A stretch of DNA of 64,000 nucleotides from Saprospiraceae bacterium (GCA_020627535.1 JAHDGU010000014.1:40445-104444), one strand, 5' to 3'. Numbered from the stretch's first letter, positions 15,193 through 25,115 are shown. The notes: generated by a model from the sequence alone, not told the origin. Numbers and translations: made by a program.

Positions 15193-16650
15193 GTGATTGC
15201 TCAGTTTGTCAAAAATGTCTCTCTCCTCATCTTCATCAACCTCTTGGTGAAGTTACTATATGTCTTTGGGGTAGAGGTCGAGGTACAGAATACCCTCGGC
15301 GAAGAACAGTATGGCCTTTATTTCACCTTGATGAATTTCGTTTGGCTATTTCAGATCATCACAGATTTTGGCCTTCAGAATTTTAATAACACACACATAG
15401 CTGCTCATCCGCAATTGGTCCGTAAGTACTTGCCAAGTATTTTGGGATTCAAGGCATTTCTGGCTGTGATTTTTTTGGTCGCGGTAGTACTCGTAGGACT
15501 TTTAGCCGGCTATTGGCCAGAGTATGCGCCATTTCTCATGATGATCATGCTCAATCAGCTACTCATGTCTATGATCCTCTATCTTAGGAGCAATCTGAGT
15601 GCCTTAGGCTATTATCGATGGGATAGCTGGTTTTCGGCATTGGATAAGTTTGTTTTGATACTTCTATTGGCGCCATTTGTAGTCTTGTCCTGGGATATTG
15701 AGGCTTTCGCCAAAATGGACTTCGATCTTCTTCTGTTTTTACAGTGTCAAGCGATATCTCTTGGTGTTACTGTCTTGCTTTTGTTTCTTCTCATTTTGAC
15801 GAAAGTCAAGCAAATCGCCTGGCGGTGGAATGGGAAGATGATACGGTACATATGGAGAGAATCCAGGTGGTACGCGCTGATTGTGTTTCTCATGTTTGCT
15901 TATACGAGGCTGGATGCAGTAATGATCGAAAAACTACATTCTCAGGGAAAGGCAGAATCAGGAATATATGCCGCTAGCTACCGGCTATTGGATGTCTGTA
16001 ATATGCTCGGGTTTTTATTTGCCTCCTACTTGATTCCCATGTTTGCCTCTGCGAGGAAGAGAGTCTTTGAACTCCGGAAGCTTTGGAAGTTTTCTTTCAG
16101 ACTGCTCGCTGTGATTTATGCAGCAGGTGTCTGTGCATTGCTATTGTCAGGCAAGGATTTATTACCGATGTTGTACGATCATGCGACGGCCTATTGGCTT
16201 GATGTATATCAATACTTGATTCCTAGTTCATTGGCTTGGGTAGCGGTGTATACGAGCGGTGCACTCTTGACTTCACAGGAAGTGCTCAAGCCTCAGATAT
16301 ATCTTTTTATGGTAGGAGTCGCGCTCAATGTATTGCTCAATCTTTACTTGATTCCAGAGTATGGTGCTGAGGGAGCAGCGATTGCTACACTTTCCACGCA
16401 GCTGCTCATGGCAGCTGGCTTGCAGTATCTCGCCGCGAGGCACCTAGACCATCAGTATGATGAGTCCATGCTCAAGCGATGGATCTTTTTCATTGGCCTG
16501 ATTGCATCGCTACTCTTTTTTCAAAGCCGCATCGACATCCCGTGGATGATCAAGGCGATGCTCAGTGGTCTGATTATTGTAGTGACTGGCATAGGTCTGC
16601 AAATCATCTCCAAGGATGAGTGGATGGACATACTGCGTCATCGCTCTTGA
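15193..16650 (+). CDS. polysaccharide flippase (Wzx/MATE-like)
   Basis: 485 residues with about 14 hydrophobic segments and the N-terminal pattern of polysaccharide-biosynthesis flippases (NVSLLIFINLLVKLLYVFGVEVEVQNTLGEEQYGLYF, later DFGLQNFNN and a central FMFAYTRLDAVMIEKLHSQGKAESGIYAASYRLLDV). Such proteins move undecaprenyl-linked glycans across the inner membrane. A stop at 15181-15183 forces the start to GTG 15193. It heads a surface-polysaccharide group with the Wzz-like and O-antigen-ligase-like genes downstream. The gene contains one exact copy of the dispersed 14-mer (antisense). Confidence 0.88.
   Translation: MIAQFVKNVSLLIFINLLVKLLYVFGVEVEVQNTLGEEQYGLYFTLMNFVWLFQIITDFGLQNFNNTHIAAHPQLVRKYLPSILGFKAFLAVIFLVAVVLVGLLAGYWPEYAPFLMMIMLNQLLMSMILYLRSNLSALGYYRWDSWFSALDKFVLILLLAPFVVLSWDIEAFAKMDFDLLLFLQCQAISLGVTVLLLFLLILTKVKQIAWRWNGKMIRYIWRESRWYALIVFLMFAYTRLDAVMIEKLHSQGKAESGIYAASYRLLDVCNMLGFLFASYLIPMFASARKRVFELRKLWKFSFRLLAVIYAAGVCALLLSGKDLLPMLYDHATAYWLDVYQYLIPSSLAWVAVYTSGALLTSQEVLKPQIYLFMVGVALNVLLNLYLIPEYGAEGAAIATLSTQLLMAAGLQYLAARHLDHQYDESMLKRWIFFIGLIASLLFFQSRIDIPWMIKAMLSGLIIVVTGIGLQIISKDEWMDILRHRS
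15702..15715 (-). repeat. dispersed 14-mer TTTTGGCGAAAGCC, exact
   Basis: In the flippase gene, antisense; the gene encodes AFAK. Confidence 0.8.
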
Positions 16651-16724
16651 GGCTCTGTATACTTCAGGAGCTCAAGTGGCGTTAGATCTCAGAGCCTGTA
16701 CATTTGCCAACCGAAACGAAAACC

Positions 16725-17831
16725 ATGGAACAACAATACACACTGCTGGGCTTGCTCAAGCTATTTTGGAAATGGCGGAAGGCTATCATCCTAGCATGTG
16801 CCGTAGCTGGAGTCGTGAGCATCGTTGCTTCACTCAGTCTAGACAATTATTACCAGGCGAGTACGACCTTCTATCCAGCTAGTCAGGACAATTTCATGCC
16901 AGAGAAGGTATTTGGTGGTGGTGTCGATTTTTTTTACGGAAGTAGGGAAGACCTAGACCGACTGCTCGCCATCACTCAGTCCAATGATATCAAGGATTTT
17001 CTGATTGATAGCTTCAATCTCCACGATGTATATGAGATCGATAGAGATGATCCCAAGGCATCGCTCAAGGTGCATAAGGCACTAGATGGCTTGCTCACCA
17101 TCAGTAAGACCAAGTTTAGTGCAGTAGACGTCAGTGTCGAGGATAAGGATCCTAAGTTGGCCGCCGATATGGCCAATGCCACTAGAGAGAAAGCTAGAGA
17201 GCTGCTCCTAGGGATGATGAGTGAAATGCTTCTCAGTACCAAGAATACCATCGAGAACGATCTCAGACAAAAAGAAATTCTTGTGGAGCAACTCAAGGAC
17301 TCAATCCAGCTGTGGCGAGCTCAGTATGGCATCTATGACACCGATGCACAGGCAGAGGTGCTATCCACCCTTGTCGCTGAGACAGAGTCCAAGCTCAATC
17401 GCGAGAGAGCCAAGTTTCAAGAGCTAAGAAATAATCCACTCATCAGCCCAGATACCATTGCGATACTTGGAGCTACGCTCAAGGGTTTGGAAAAGGAGTA
17501 TGAAGCTTTGACTTCTGACAAGAGCAAGTCTAAGTTCAATCTCAACTCCTTTAACAAAGGAAAAGAAAAGATCAGAGCGATCACCCAGCGTATTGATATT
17601 GAAAATACACAGATCAACTACCAGAAGCTCAAAGCTTCTCAGTACAAGATCGCTACGGACTTTGATTTCAATGCACTCTTCACGATAGAAGAAGCGACGG
17701 TGCCCTATGAGAAGTCAAGACCCCGTAGGTCCATCCTTGTCATCGCTTCTGTCTTGGCTGCATTCATCCTTTCTTTGATCGCGGTACTGATCTCTGACCT
17801 GATCAAATCGGTCAAATGGTCGGAGGTCTAG
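16725..17831 (+). CDS. Wzz-like polysaccharide chain-length/co-polymerase protein
   Basis: Two membrane helices bracket a periplasmic coiled domain: TM1 at KAIILACAVAGVVSIVASLSL, TM2 near the C-terminus (SILVIASVLAAFILSLIAVLI) preceded by the PYEKSRPRRS Pro-rich motif typical of Wzz/PCP proteins. The central region is helical (RQKEILVEQLKDSIQLWRAQ). It controls polysaccharide chain length in Wzx/Wzy pathways. I prefer ATG 16725 (MEQQYTLLGLLKLFW) to an upstream TTG at 16704. The 3' end overlaps the next gene by 16 bp, indicating translational coupling. Confidence 0.88.
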   Translation: MEQQYTLLGLLKLFWKWRKAIILACAVAGVVSIVASLSLDNYYQASTTFYPASQDNFMPEKVFGGGVDFFYGSREDLDRLLAITQSNDIKDFLIDSFNLHDVYEIDRDDPKASLKVHKALDGLLTISKTKFSAVDVSVEDKDPKLAADMANATREKARELLLGMMSEMLLSTKNTIENDLRQKEILVEQLKDSIQLWRAQYGIYDTDAQAEVLSTLVAETESKLNRERAKFQELRNNPLISPDTIAILGATLKGLEKEYEALTSDKSKSKFNLNSFNKGKEKIRAITQRIDIENTQINYQKLKASQYKIATDFDFNALFTIEEATVPYEKSRPRRSILVIASVLAAFILSLIAVLISDLIKSVKWSEV

Positions 17832-19315
17832 CAGGCACTGATCAGATCCCAGCTCAGTCGCAGCTGACGAAGGTCAGTTTCTGGGGATTTATGTTGCTGA
17901 GTATCGTGTGTCTGGCCGGCTCCATTGTCCTGGAGACTCCCTTGCCTATGATCCTTCCTGTAGGTCTGGGCGTAGCAACACTAGTCTTCTTCATGCCAAG
18001 ACTATTCCCTAAGCTGTATTTTATCCTATTGCCCTTCTCGATGGAGGTGAACTTCACCGATTCGCTCGGTACAGATCTTCCTACAGAGCCACTCTTGCTG
18101 CTGATGGCGGCTCTGGCAATCGTACATATGGTGACCCATGTCAAGCAGATTGATCGCAGACTGTTTACTCATCCTGTGAGCATTATCATCTCTGCACATC
18201 TAGGCTGGATTCTATTGACGTCTTTGCTCGGTACTCAGCAGCTCATAGGCCTCAAGTTTTTGGCTGCTAAGAGCTGGTATATCGCGGCACTCTACTTGCT
18301 TCCGATGTTGTGGTTCAAGATCGATGAGTTGCTGTCTCTGATCAAGTATGGTCTCATTGGTTTGATTCCACTGGCAGCATATATCTTGTTCATTCATTCG
18401 CAGAGCGGATTTGGATTTGAGGAGGCAAACTTTGTGATGCACCCATGGTTTCGCAATCACGTGGTGTATGCAGTTTATCTGCTGCACCTGATACCCTTTG
18501 TATACATCTATTGGAGGCGCAGGCGCGAGCGCCACGGCAAAGCACGCTACTGGCTTTGGATCGGTGTGTTCCTTTCGATAGCGCTTTACTTTAATTATAC
18601 ACGGATTGCGCACATTGGTCTTGTCCTCTTGCCATTTGCCTATCTCGTGATGAGGTGGCGACTCACGAGGATCGTCCTTCTGTCGGCAGCACTTGGTGTC
18701 ACAGTGATTGCTGCATGGCTCACAGTTGACAATAAGTACATGGACATGGCTCCCGACTATGCTACGACTGTTGCTCACAAGAATTTTGAAGATCTTTTGA
18801 CCGCAACTTTCAAGGGGAAAGACATCTCGAGCATGGAGCGAATCTATCGCTGGGTGGCTGGAGGATTTATGATCCAGGATCGGCCCATGACTGGTTTTGG
18901 CCCAGGAAGCTTTTATGAGTCCTACAGGCCATATACGGTACATGCCTTCCGCACATATGTCAGTGACAATCCAGAGAGATCTGGTATGCACAATTATTTT
19001 CTGATGCTTCTCGTGGAACAGGGCATCCTTGGATTGATCATATTTCTGGGCCTCATTGTATTTGCATTGTCACGAGCAGAGCGCCTTTATCATAGCACAT
19101 CATCTGCACGAGACCGTCAGGTCTGTATTCTGATCTACCTGACTATGGTGATCGTGGCGCTGGTCCATTTGCTCAATGACCTCATCGAGACCGATAAGAT
19201 TGGAACATTTTTCTTTTTGGCACTGGCCATGCTCGTGTTGCTTGATGTGAAGCAAAGCAGAGTAGTCCCAAGTAAGTCTGGCAGTGTCGTGAGGAGTTCA
19301 TCAAATGGTGAATAA
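17816..19315 (+). CDS. O-antigen ligase/Wzy-like polymerase
   Basis: 499 residues with about 12 hydrophobic segments and a large periplasmic loop between the late helices containing the Wzy_C-type signature GFGPGSFYESYRPYTVHAFRTYVSDNPERSGMHNYFLMLLVEQGILG, with the H-N-x2-L pattern of O-antigen ligases and polymerases. FNYTRIAHIGLVLLPF is the conserved arginine-bearing segment. It should join or polymerise glycan units on the outer face of the inner membrane, working with the flippase and Wzz-like protein just upstream. Confidence 0.85.
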   Translation: MVGGLAGTDQIPAQSQLTKVSFWGFMLLSIVCLAGSIVLETPLPMILPVGLGVATLVFFMPRLFPKLYFILLPFSMEVNFTDSLGTDLPTEPLLLLMAALAIVHMVTHVKQIDRRLFTHPVSIIISAHLGWILLTSLLGTQQLIGLKFLAAKSWYIAALYLLPMLWFKIDELLSLIKYGLIGLIPLAAYILFIHSQSGFGFEEANFVMHPWFRNHVVYAVYLLHLIPFVYIYWRRRRERHGKARYWLWIGVFLSIALYFNYTRIAHIGLVLLPFAYLVMRWRLTRIVLLSAALGVTVIAAWLTVDNKYMDMAPDYATTVAHKNFEDLLTATFKGKDISSMERIYRWVAGGFMIQDRPMTGFGPGSFYESYRPYTVHAFRTYVSDNPERSGMHNYFLMLLVEQGILGLIIFLGLIVFALSRAERLYHSTSSARDRQVCILIYLTMVIVALVHLLNDLIETDKIGTFFFLALAMLVLLDVKQSRVVPSKSGSVVRSSSNGE

Positions 19316-19372
19316 GTCTCTCACAGGTCTATTTCTCTGCAACTATATGGATATTCTTAGCATCTTCATACT

Positions 19373-19918
19373 ATGAGGTGTTTTGTCCTAGTACTCCTTC
19401 TTGCAACATCATCGTCTACCAAGCTGTCGGCACAGCATGGAATAGCCTACACGGTTGCTTTTGACGAGCTGATCGATCGTTTGGACTTGGAGATGAATCT
19501 ACCTGTCGAGCGCTGGCTCAAACTACAGCCTATTTTGGGAGATGAGTATCTCGATTATCAGCTGGTCGTGAGAGATGATAGTCTTGAGTTTCGGGTATTG
19601 GTGCTAGAAGATCCGATCCAGGCCATCTATCCGCACATAGAATTTCAGCGCACATTGACCCATGTAGCGAGCAACGGAGTCATGGATAGCATTCATATTG
19701 AGCAGCATATCACGAGTCGACCACAGCCCTATGACTGGTCAGTCCGAGCGGCCTTTCGGCCAAAAGAAGATTTTTCTACCATGTCGCAGGCAAGACTGTG
19801 GGCACAGTACAAAGAAAACAAAGCCCTCGTGCTCATCATTGCACTATATGATAATCCTGCACACTGGGATGATCGATACTTTGACTTTCTGAAATTTGCA
19901 GAACATGGTAAGTACTGA
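19373..19918 (+). CDS. hypothetical secreted protein
   Basis: 181 residues, not recognised. Signal peptide MRCFVLVLLLATSSSTKLSAQ. The mature part is mixed alpha/beta with acidic stretches (DELIDRLDLEMNLPVERWLKLQPI). It follows the polysaccharide genes by 57 bp and overlaps the OsmC start by 14 bp, so it may be made with OsmC. No catalytic motif is visible. Confidence 0.6.
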   Translation: MRCFVLVLLLATSSSTKLSAQHGIAYTVAFDELIDRLDLEMNLPVERWLKLQPILGDEYLDYQLVVRDDSLEFRVLVLEDPIQAIYPHIEFQRTLTHVASNGVMDSIHIEQHITSRPQPYDWSVRAAFRPKEDFSTMSQARLWAQYKENKALVLIIALYDNPAHWDDRYFDFLKFAEHGKY

Positions 19919-20279
19919 AATAGGACAAGATCACTACAAGACAGTTATCAATCTTGGTTCTCATCAGATCATCGCTGACGAACCGGCCAGTCTAGGGGGT
20001 ACAGATCTTGGACCTGATCCCAATTCACTTCTGCTTGCAAGTGTAGGAGCTTGTGTTGCGATCACACTGAGGATGTACGCGGATCGCAAAGAATGGGATC
20101 TACAAGGAGTCAAGGTAGAGCTGAATTTGAGACGTGGCGATACAGAAACTATCATTGAGCGCCGCTTGATTACGAGTGGCGATCTGGATGAAACACAACT
20201 TGCAAGATTGCAGAAGATCGCAAGCAAGTGTCCAGTGAGCAAAATGATCACTGGCAATGTGCGGATTGTGTCCATCTAG
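19905..20279 (+). CDS. OsmC-family peroxidase-like protein
   Basis: About 124 residues. OsmC fold with DEPASLGGTDLGPDPNSLLLASVGACVAITLRMYADRK and the second conserved cysteine in KIASKCPVSKMI; the two Cys form the peroxide-reducing pair in OsmC/Ohr proteins. ATG 19905 fits better than TTG 19896. It overlaps the upstream secreted gene by 14 bp and its stop overlaps the stop of the convergent reductase gene (20276-20279). Confidence 0.88.
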   Translation: MVSTEIGQDHYKTVINLGSHQIIADEPASLGGTDLGPDPNSLLLASVGACVAITLRMYADRKEWDLQGVKVELNLRRGDTETIIERRLITSGDLDETQLARLQKIASKCPVSKMITGNVRIVSI

Positions 20280-21280
20280 AAGCCCTGTACACCATTGACC
20301 GTGGTGTACTTGAAACTGAGCTTCTGATCAGGGTAGATCCGCTTGAATGCTGACTGGACCATCAATGTCCCTTCATGAAATCCACACAGGATCAGCTTTA
20401 ACTTGCCTGGATATGTATTGATATCGCCCACGGCGTAGATCCCGTCTACATTGGTGCTGTAGTCGAGCGTATTGACCTCAATCGCATTCTTGTGGAGGTT
20501 CAATCCCCAATCTGCTATCGGTCCCAATTTGGGCGAAAGCCCGAAGAGTGGTAAAAAATTATCGACATCTAGATCAATAACTCCATCTGTCTTGTGATGG
20601 ATCTGAACACCGGTCAGCACGTCAATTCCAGCGAGGCCGTGCACCTCAGCATCTGTAATCAATCTGATCTTTCCAGCTTCTGCGAGCGCTACCACCTTCT
20701 CCACTGAGTCGAGCGCACCTCTAAAGCTTGATCTTCTGTGCACTAGAGTCAGCTCTTCACAGATTTCTGAGAGGATGATGGTCCAGTCTAGTGCACTATC
20801 ACCACCTCCTGCAATCACAAGCTTTTTGCCGCGATATTTTTCTGGATCTCTGACGATGTAGTCGACCCCTTTGTCACCTTCAAAATTTGATATATTGGCA
20901 AGGGGTGGTTTGCGGGGTTCAAAGCATCCGAGCCCACCGGCTATGCAAATGACCGGAGCTTTGAGCTTGGTGCCTTCAGAGCTGGTCAGAATGAAATCGC
21001 GACCATCCTTTTCGATGGCTTCTGCTCGCTCTCCCAGTGTGAATCCTGGCTTGAAGGGCTCGATCTGTTCCATAAGTCTGTCAATGAGCTCCCCAGCCAA
21101 GATTGAAGGATATCCTGGGATGTCATAAATGGGCTTCTTGGGATAAATCTCGGCGCACTGGCCACCAGGAATGGGCAGCGCATCTATCAGATGGCATCGC
21201 AGCTTCAGAAGACCTGCTTCAAAGACTGTAAAGAGTCCACAGGGACCTGCGCCGACGATGATGATGTCTGTTTCTATCAT
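20276..21280 (-). CDS. ferredoxin--NADP reductase, thioredoxin-reductase-like (YumC type)
   Basis: About 334 residues. FAD-binding GxGxxG as DIIIVGAGPCGLFTVFEA, an NADPH-binding KLVIAGGGDSALDW, and closing YAVGDINTYPGKLKLILCGFHEGTLMVQSA. The CxxC of true thioredoxin reductases is missing, which with the PGGQCAEIYPKKPIYDIPGYP block marks the ferredoxin-NADP reductase subgroup. It passes electrons between NADPH and ferredoxin or flavodoxin. ATG 21280 is preferred to TTG 21289. The gene contains a GGGC-GAAA-GCCC version of the dispersed hairpin motif (20527-20542). Confidence 0.9.
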   Translation of the reverse strand: MIETDIIIVGAGPCGLFTVFEAGLLKLRCHLIDALPIPGGQCAEIYPKKPIYDIPGYPSILAGELIDRLMEQIEPFKPGFTLGERAEAIEKDGRDFILTSSEGTKLKAPVICIAGGLGCFEPRKPPLANISNFEGDKGVDYIVRDPEKYRGKKLVIAGGGDSALDWTIILSEICEELTLVHRRSSFRGALDSVEKVVALAEAGKIRLITDAEVHGLAGIDVLTGVQIHHKTDGVIDLDVDNFLPLFGLSPKLGPIADWGLNLHKNAIEVNTLDYSTNVDGIYAVGDINTYPGKLKLILCGFHEGTLMVQSAFKRIYPDQKLSFKYTTVNGVQGF

Positions 21281-21392
21281 GTGTATCAATCTTCATGGCA
21301 GACAACGAATCTGTACTCTGGTGGGTTCAGATTTGGTCTGGCGGCTGCAAAGCTAGCATGATCAGAGATGCGCCATCTGCGAGGATAAAAAA

Positions 21393-21420
21393 TGGGCTTG
21401 AAACCATCATTCCAAGCCCA
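21393..21420 (-). terminator. intrinsic terminator of the T9SS gene
   Basis: On the minus strand, stem TGGGCTTG / CAAGCCCA (perfect 8 bp, 12-nt loop) is followed by a T-run (TTTTTTATC), 25 bp after the stop of the 959-residue gene. Canonical rho-independent layout. Confidence 0.85.
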
Positions 21421-21445
21421 CTTTCATTATCGTCGAAGTCTATGT

Positions 21446-24325
21446 CTAAAGAGTCTTGATAAACTTGACGCTCTTCTGACCCGTAGGGCTTTCTACTCTT
21501 AGGATGTAGGCGCCTGCCTCCATTTGATCTAAGATGGCACTGCTGATTTCTAGTTGGTTTTTACCAGCCACCAAATTCTCTTGATGTTGACCTCGTAGCT
21601 TGCCATGAATATCAAGGATGCTGATCATTGCAGATTCTCCTTGAAGGGCATTGATCTCGACATAGAGTTGGTCAGTCACAGGATTTGGGGCAATAGATAG
21701 ATCATAGACCTTTGACTCTGCAGATCTCAGGATAATCTTCCCTATGGCAAGATCTGGAGTGTATACCTCTGATGCAAGGGCATTGACTGCAAGTTGTAAT
21801 CCTAGCTGTGCCTGAGCACTTCGCATCTCCATCAAGATATCACCTTCTTGGAGCTGTCCATCCCAGCTTGAGCTGATCCGCAGAGCACCATGATACTCGT
21901 GGTATACAGCATCAAAGGAAGTCTCCGTGATCGTGATGTCAGCACCTGTCACTAGAGCAAACTGATATCCAGCAATGTCCATATCCTCTGCGACTACCAG
22001 ACTATGGAGGTATTGGCCGTCTGGCTGCAAACTTGACATGACATTCAGTTGTAGGGCTTTCTCCGTTCTATCTTCTGCGGCTAGAAGCCCATCATCGATC
22101 TTGTAGCTCACATCCCCGGTCTTGATAGCGAGTAGGTTCGCATCTGCCCTGTCAAAGATGAACTCTGGGATGTCAATACTCGCCTCGAAGCTACCTGCTT
22201 CGTAAAAATTCCAGACGGAATTGTTACGGAACTCATCATCCATGCCCAAGAGTACCCGGCGGATTTCAACGAGGTCAAGAGCACTGATCGTACCATTGGC
22301 GTCTACATCTGCTGCAATCATCTTCGCTTTGCTATCCAGCTCTACCATGCCCAAGAGGTGCTTCTTGATATGTATGATATCTAGTGTGCTGAGATCTCTG
22401 GTGGCATCATCAGCTTTCTCAGCATCGATGCGATAGTCTAGTCCTTGCGGCACATGGCTGAAGTGATACCTTCCGTCTAGATTGCTGTACTCTATTCTAT
22501 CACTATCGAGATCCTTACTCTGGAGGAATATCTCTGCATCGAGGATCGGCTCATTGTAATCTGTGCGTACGATCCCGGATATTGTACCATCATTTTGTAG
22601 TCCTTCTGGGCATGATGCTCTGATGGAGATATCATCGATGTCCCAAAGTGAGACTGTTGCTTCATTATCTGTCTCACAGTAGGCAAGTAGCGATATACCG
22701 ACTGTAGAGCTTTCGCTCAAAAGCATCTCAGGGATAGCAGTCAGATCGTAGGAGTCTTCTCTCCAAGCATCGTTTTCAGTCCCGCGATCTTCGCTGAAGA
22801 CCAAAGTGCCGTCCACATAGATCTCAATGATATATCGGCTAGGCCAGTTGTTGGGTCCAGAGCTGCCTCCTATCCAGTCAAAACTCGATGGCGCATTGTG
22901 CACAAAACTGAAAGATTCGAGCTGTACGGGACCATCTTGACCATCAATGAATAGCTCGATGATCAGCGCTTTGTCTTCGCTAGAGATAGATTCACAGTCA
23001 GTGACTGCACTGATACACATGGCCTCGCCATCTTGGCCTTGGACACAGCTATGACGATTGACCAGAGGTTCTTCTCTGTAGGCGTTTGAGGCCAGCACAT
23101 CCACGCATATCGGATTGGGATATGTAGGCTCAAATTCTCCATAGTCGGCAGTTTGCCCGTTCCCTCCTGTAGCCCGGCAGTCATTGAAATCATAGTTGAC
23201 AATCTCACTGACTACAAGGACATTTACTGTGAGGAAGCTGTCACAGCCTTCGGATGTGGTGAAGTTTTGCACATAGCTGCCTTGTTCTGTGTAAGTCTCA
23301 TCATTGACCACTACGCTATCACCTTGATCGATCTTGAAACTGATAGACTCAAATGCTGCACCGCATGCAACGACATTGAACTGGAAGTCGCGACGCACTT
23401 CACCGACGTACTCGCCATCGATATACTCTTGAGCACATACACCAATCACAAATTGACCTGTCACATCAGGGATGCCTGATATGAGTCCGGTCTCAGGATC
23501 AATGGAGACAATCGGGTTTCCGGCCATAGGAGCATCAGCACTATATACTGGAGATACAAACTCTACATTGGGATATGGAGGTGGACAGAATGATGCGTTG
23601 GGTATGATTCCGTCACAAGCTGATGGGTCTCCTGGATTGTCAATCGAACCACGATTTCCTCCTGCCGCTATCGGTGCGCAGAATGAGTAGACAATAGAAT
23701 CAGCCTCCGGGCTATTGAGCGAATGATCAAAATCAACTGGTGTGCCTGCACAGATGACAACTGGTGGAAACTCATTGAACACACCAGAGCTGAAGCATCT
23801 GTCGTATGCATTCATTTCTATAATGGCTGTATATCCAGCACCAGCTGCCTGTGGGTCTACGATATTGACAATTGTATTATTGCGACAGCACCGTTGATAA
23901 GCAAGTTGATATCTGGTACTTGTCATCGGCAGGTTTTCTACTGTCCAGCTATATCTCCCTAGTTCCACGCACAGACCTGGTGGTATGTCGAGACAGTCAT
24001 CTTCCATGATGTCGATGGTGTCTTGGAACTCTAAAAAAACATTGAAGACATCAATAGATTCCCATTGGTCTGTGCCGAGTTCTTGGTACAGACCGACCTG
24101 GGCAGGATTATCAAAAAATGCACCACCACCCGCACAATCTCTGTAGATCGTCATCGTGATCTGATAGTTTTGAGTCCCTTCGATGCTACCTGGTCCAAGA
24201 CACTCGTAGTACACCTCACCTCCTACTATGTGCCTAGCATTGAGCGTGATACACATGATGGAAAGGATTACTATGAAAATTTGGCGAAGTGGGTGTAGTT
24301 TAGTCATAATCATATACTTATACAT
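21446..24325 (-). CDS. large T9SS-secreted protein with dockerin-like and sorting domains
   Basis: 959 residues. Signal peptide, then the Saprospiria-type opening NARHIVGGEVYYECLGPGS and YQITMTIYRDCAGGGAFFDNPA. A central lectin/jelly-roll-like segment lies about 375-590. A carboxypeptidase-regulatory-like beta-sandwich (SGIVRTDYNEPILDAEIFLQS) is followed by a dockerin type I-like pair of EF-hand loops (DLSTLDIIHIKKHLLGM, DVDANGTISALDLVEIRRVLLGM). The C-terminus is a T9SS type A sorting domain (IAPNPVTDQLYVEI...GAYILRVES...KFIKTL). It is probably exported to the cell surface; binding partner unknown. No cohesin is visible in the window. Confidence 0.88.
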   Translation of the reverse strand: MYKYMIMTKLHPLRQIFIVILSIMCITLNARHIVGGEVYYECLGPGSIEGTQNYQITMTIYRDCAGGGAFFDNPAQVGLYQELGTDQWESIDVFNVFLEFQDTIDIMEDDCLDIPPGLCVELGRYSWTVENLPMTSTRYQLAYQRCCRNNTIVNIVDPQAAGAGYTAIIEMNAYDRCFSSGVFNEFPPVVICAGTPVDFDHSLNSPEADSIVYSFCAPIAAGGNRGSIDNPGDPSACDGIIPNASFCPPPYPNVEFVSPVYSADAPMAGNPIVSIDPETGLISGIPDVTGQFVIGVCAQEYIDGEYVGEVRRDFQFNVVACGAAFESISFKIDQGDSVVVNDETYTEQGSYVQNFTTSEGCDSFLTVNVLVVSEIVNYDFNDCRATGGNGQTADYGEFEPTYPNPICVDVLASNAYREEPLVNRHSCVQGQDGEAMCISAVTDCESISSEDKALIIELFIDGQDGPVQLESFSFVHNAPSSFDWIGGSSGPNNWPSRYIIEIYVDGTLVFSEDRGTENDAWREDSYDLTAIPEMLLSESSTVGISLLAYCETDNEATVSLWDIDDISIRASCPEGLQNDGTISGIVRTDYNEPILDAEIFLQSKDLDSDRIEYSNLDGRYHFSHVPQGLDYRIDAEKADDATRDLSTLDIIHIKKHLLGMVELDSKAKMIAADVDANGTISALDLVEIRRVLLGMDDEFRNNSVWNFYEAGSFEASIDIPEFIFDRADANLLAIKTGDVSYKIDDGLLAAEDRTEKALQLNVMSSLQPDGQYLHSLVVAEDMDIAGYQFALVTGADITITETSFDAVYHEYHGALRISSSWDGQLQEGDILMEMRSAQAQLGLQLAVNALASEVYTPDLAIGKIILRSAESKVYDLSIAPNPVTDQLYVEINALQGESAMISILDIHGKLRGQHQENLVAGKNQLEISSAILDQMEAGAYILRVESPTGQKSVKFIKTL

Positions 24326-24476
24326 TTAAAAGTATTGATATATCTCGAGATACGAAGCTTGAATATGCCAATCAGCAGATATTATCTCCCTAGGGCATCG
24401 ATTGATTCTCCAGAGAGGCGCAATTTTGCTAGTAGAATCTGTTGCTTTTCCATATCCTTTAAGTCCTAATAGCATC

Positions 24477-25115
24477 GTGAGACAAGTAAAAATTAAAAAT
24501 CTACTTTTCGATCTGGGCAATGTGCTCATTGATCTTGACAAAGCCCTCTGGAAAGCACGTCTGCTTGAGTTTTTTGACGTCAAGTCTGAAGATGATGTCG
24601 ACCCCATCATCAAGCAAAAAATGCTAGAGTACGAACGTGGAGATATCAGCACATCCCTCTTCATCAATCACATGCTCAGACAGGCACCCAGAGATCGACA
24701 GGCACTAGACGTGATCAATACTTGGAATAGCATCCTCGTAGGAATCAAGTATAATCGCATCGATGTGCTCGACAAGCTCACAGAGAACTTCAATCTCTAT
24801 GTGTTCAGCAATACCAATGAACTGCATATCGAGTGGGTGGATAAGTACTTGATGAAACACTTGAAGTTCCCAGCATTTTATGGGCTATTTGAGGAGATAT
24901 TCCTTAGTCACGAGATCAGAGCCAGCAAACCACATCCAGAGGCATACAGTATTGTCTGCCAGCGAGCAGGGATCAAAGCAAAAGAAACCCTCTTTTTTGA
25001 CGACAGTCAAGAAAATCTTGATGCAGCAGCGAAACTTGGATTCCACACGGTCCTCGTCCCAGAAACCAAAGAGATTGTCGAACTCATCGATGAGTTGGGT
25101 CTCTTGGATTCGTAA
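24477..25115 (+). CDS. HAD-superfamily phosphatase (subfamily IA)
   Basis: About 212 residues. Motif I NLLFDLGNVLIDLD (nucleophile Asp, general acid position occupied by Gly-Asn as in many IA members: DLGNV), motif II VFSNTN, motif III Lys in SHEIRASKPHPEAY and motif IV FFDDSQENLDAA. The family includes haloacid dehalogenase-like hydrolases and sugar phosphatases; substrate unknown. GTG at 24477 (MRQVKIKNLLFDLGN) is chosen because upstream codons have no homology-like content. 23 bp separate it from clpB. Confidence 0.87.
   Translation: MRQVKIKNLLFDLGNVLIDLDKALWKARLLEFFDVKSEDDVDPIIKQKMLEYERGDISTSLFINHMLRQAPRDRQALDVINTWNSILVGIKYNRIDVLDKLTENFNLYVFSNTNELHIEWVDKYLMKHLKFPAFYGLFEEIFLSHEIRASKPHPEAYSIVCQRAGIKAKETLFFDDSQENLDAAAKLGFHTVLVPETKEIVELIDELGLLDS

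Noticed and set aside
24402..24476. N-terminal extension of the HAD phosphatase
   Set aside because: No resemblance to the family and not a plausible signal peptide; GTG 24477 gives the expected N-terminus.
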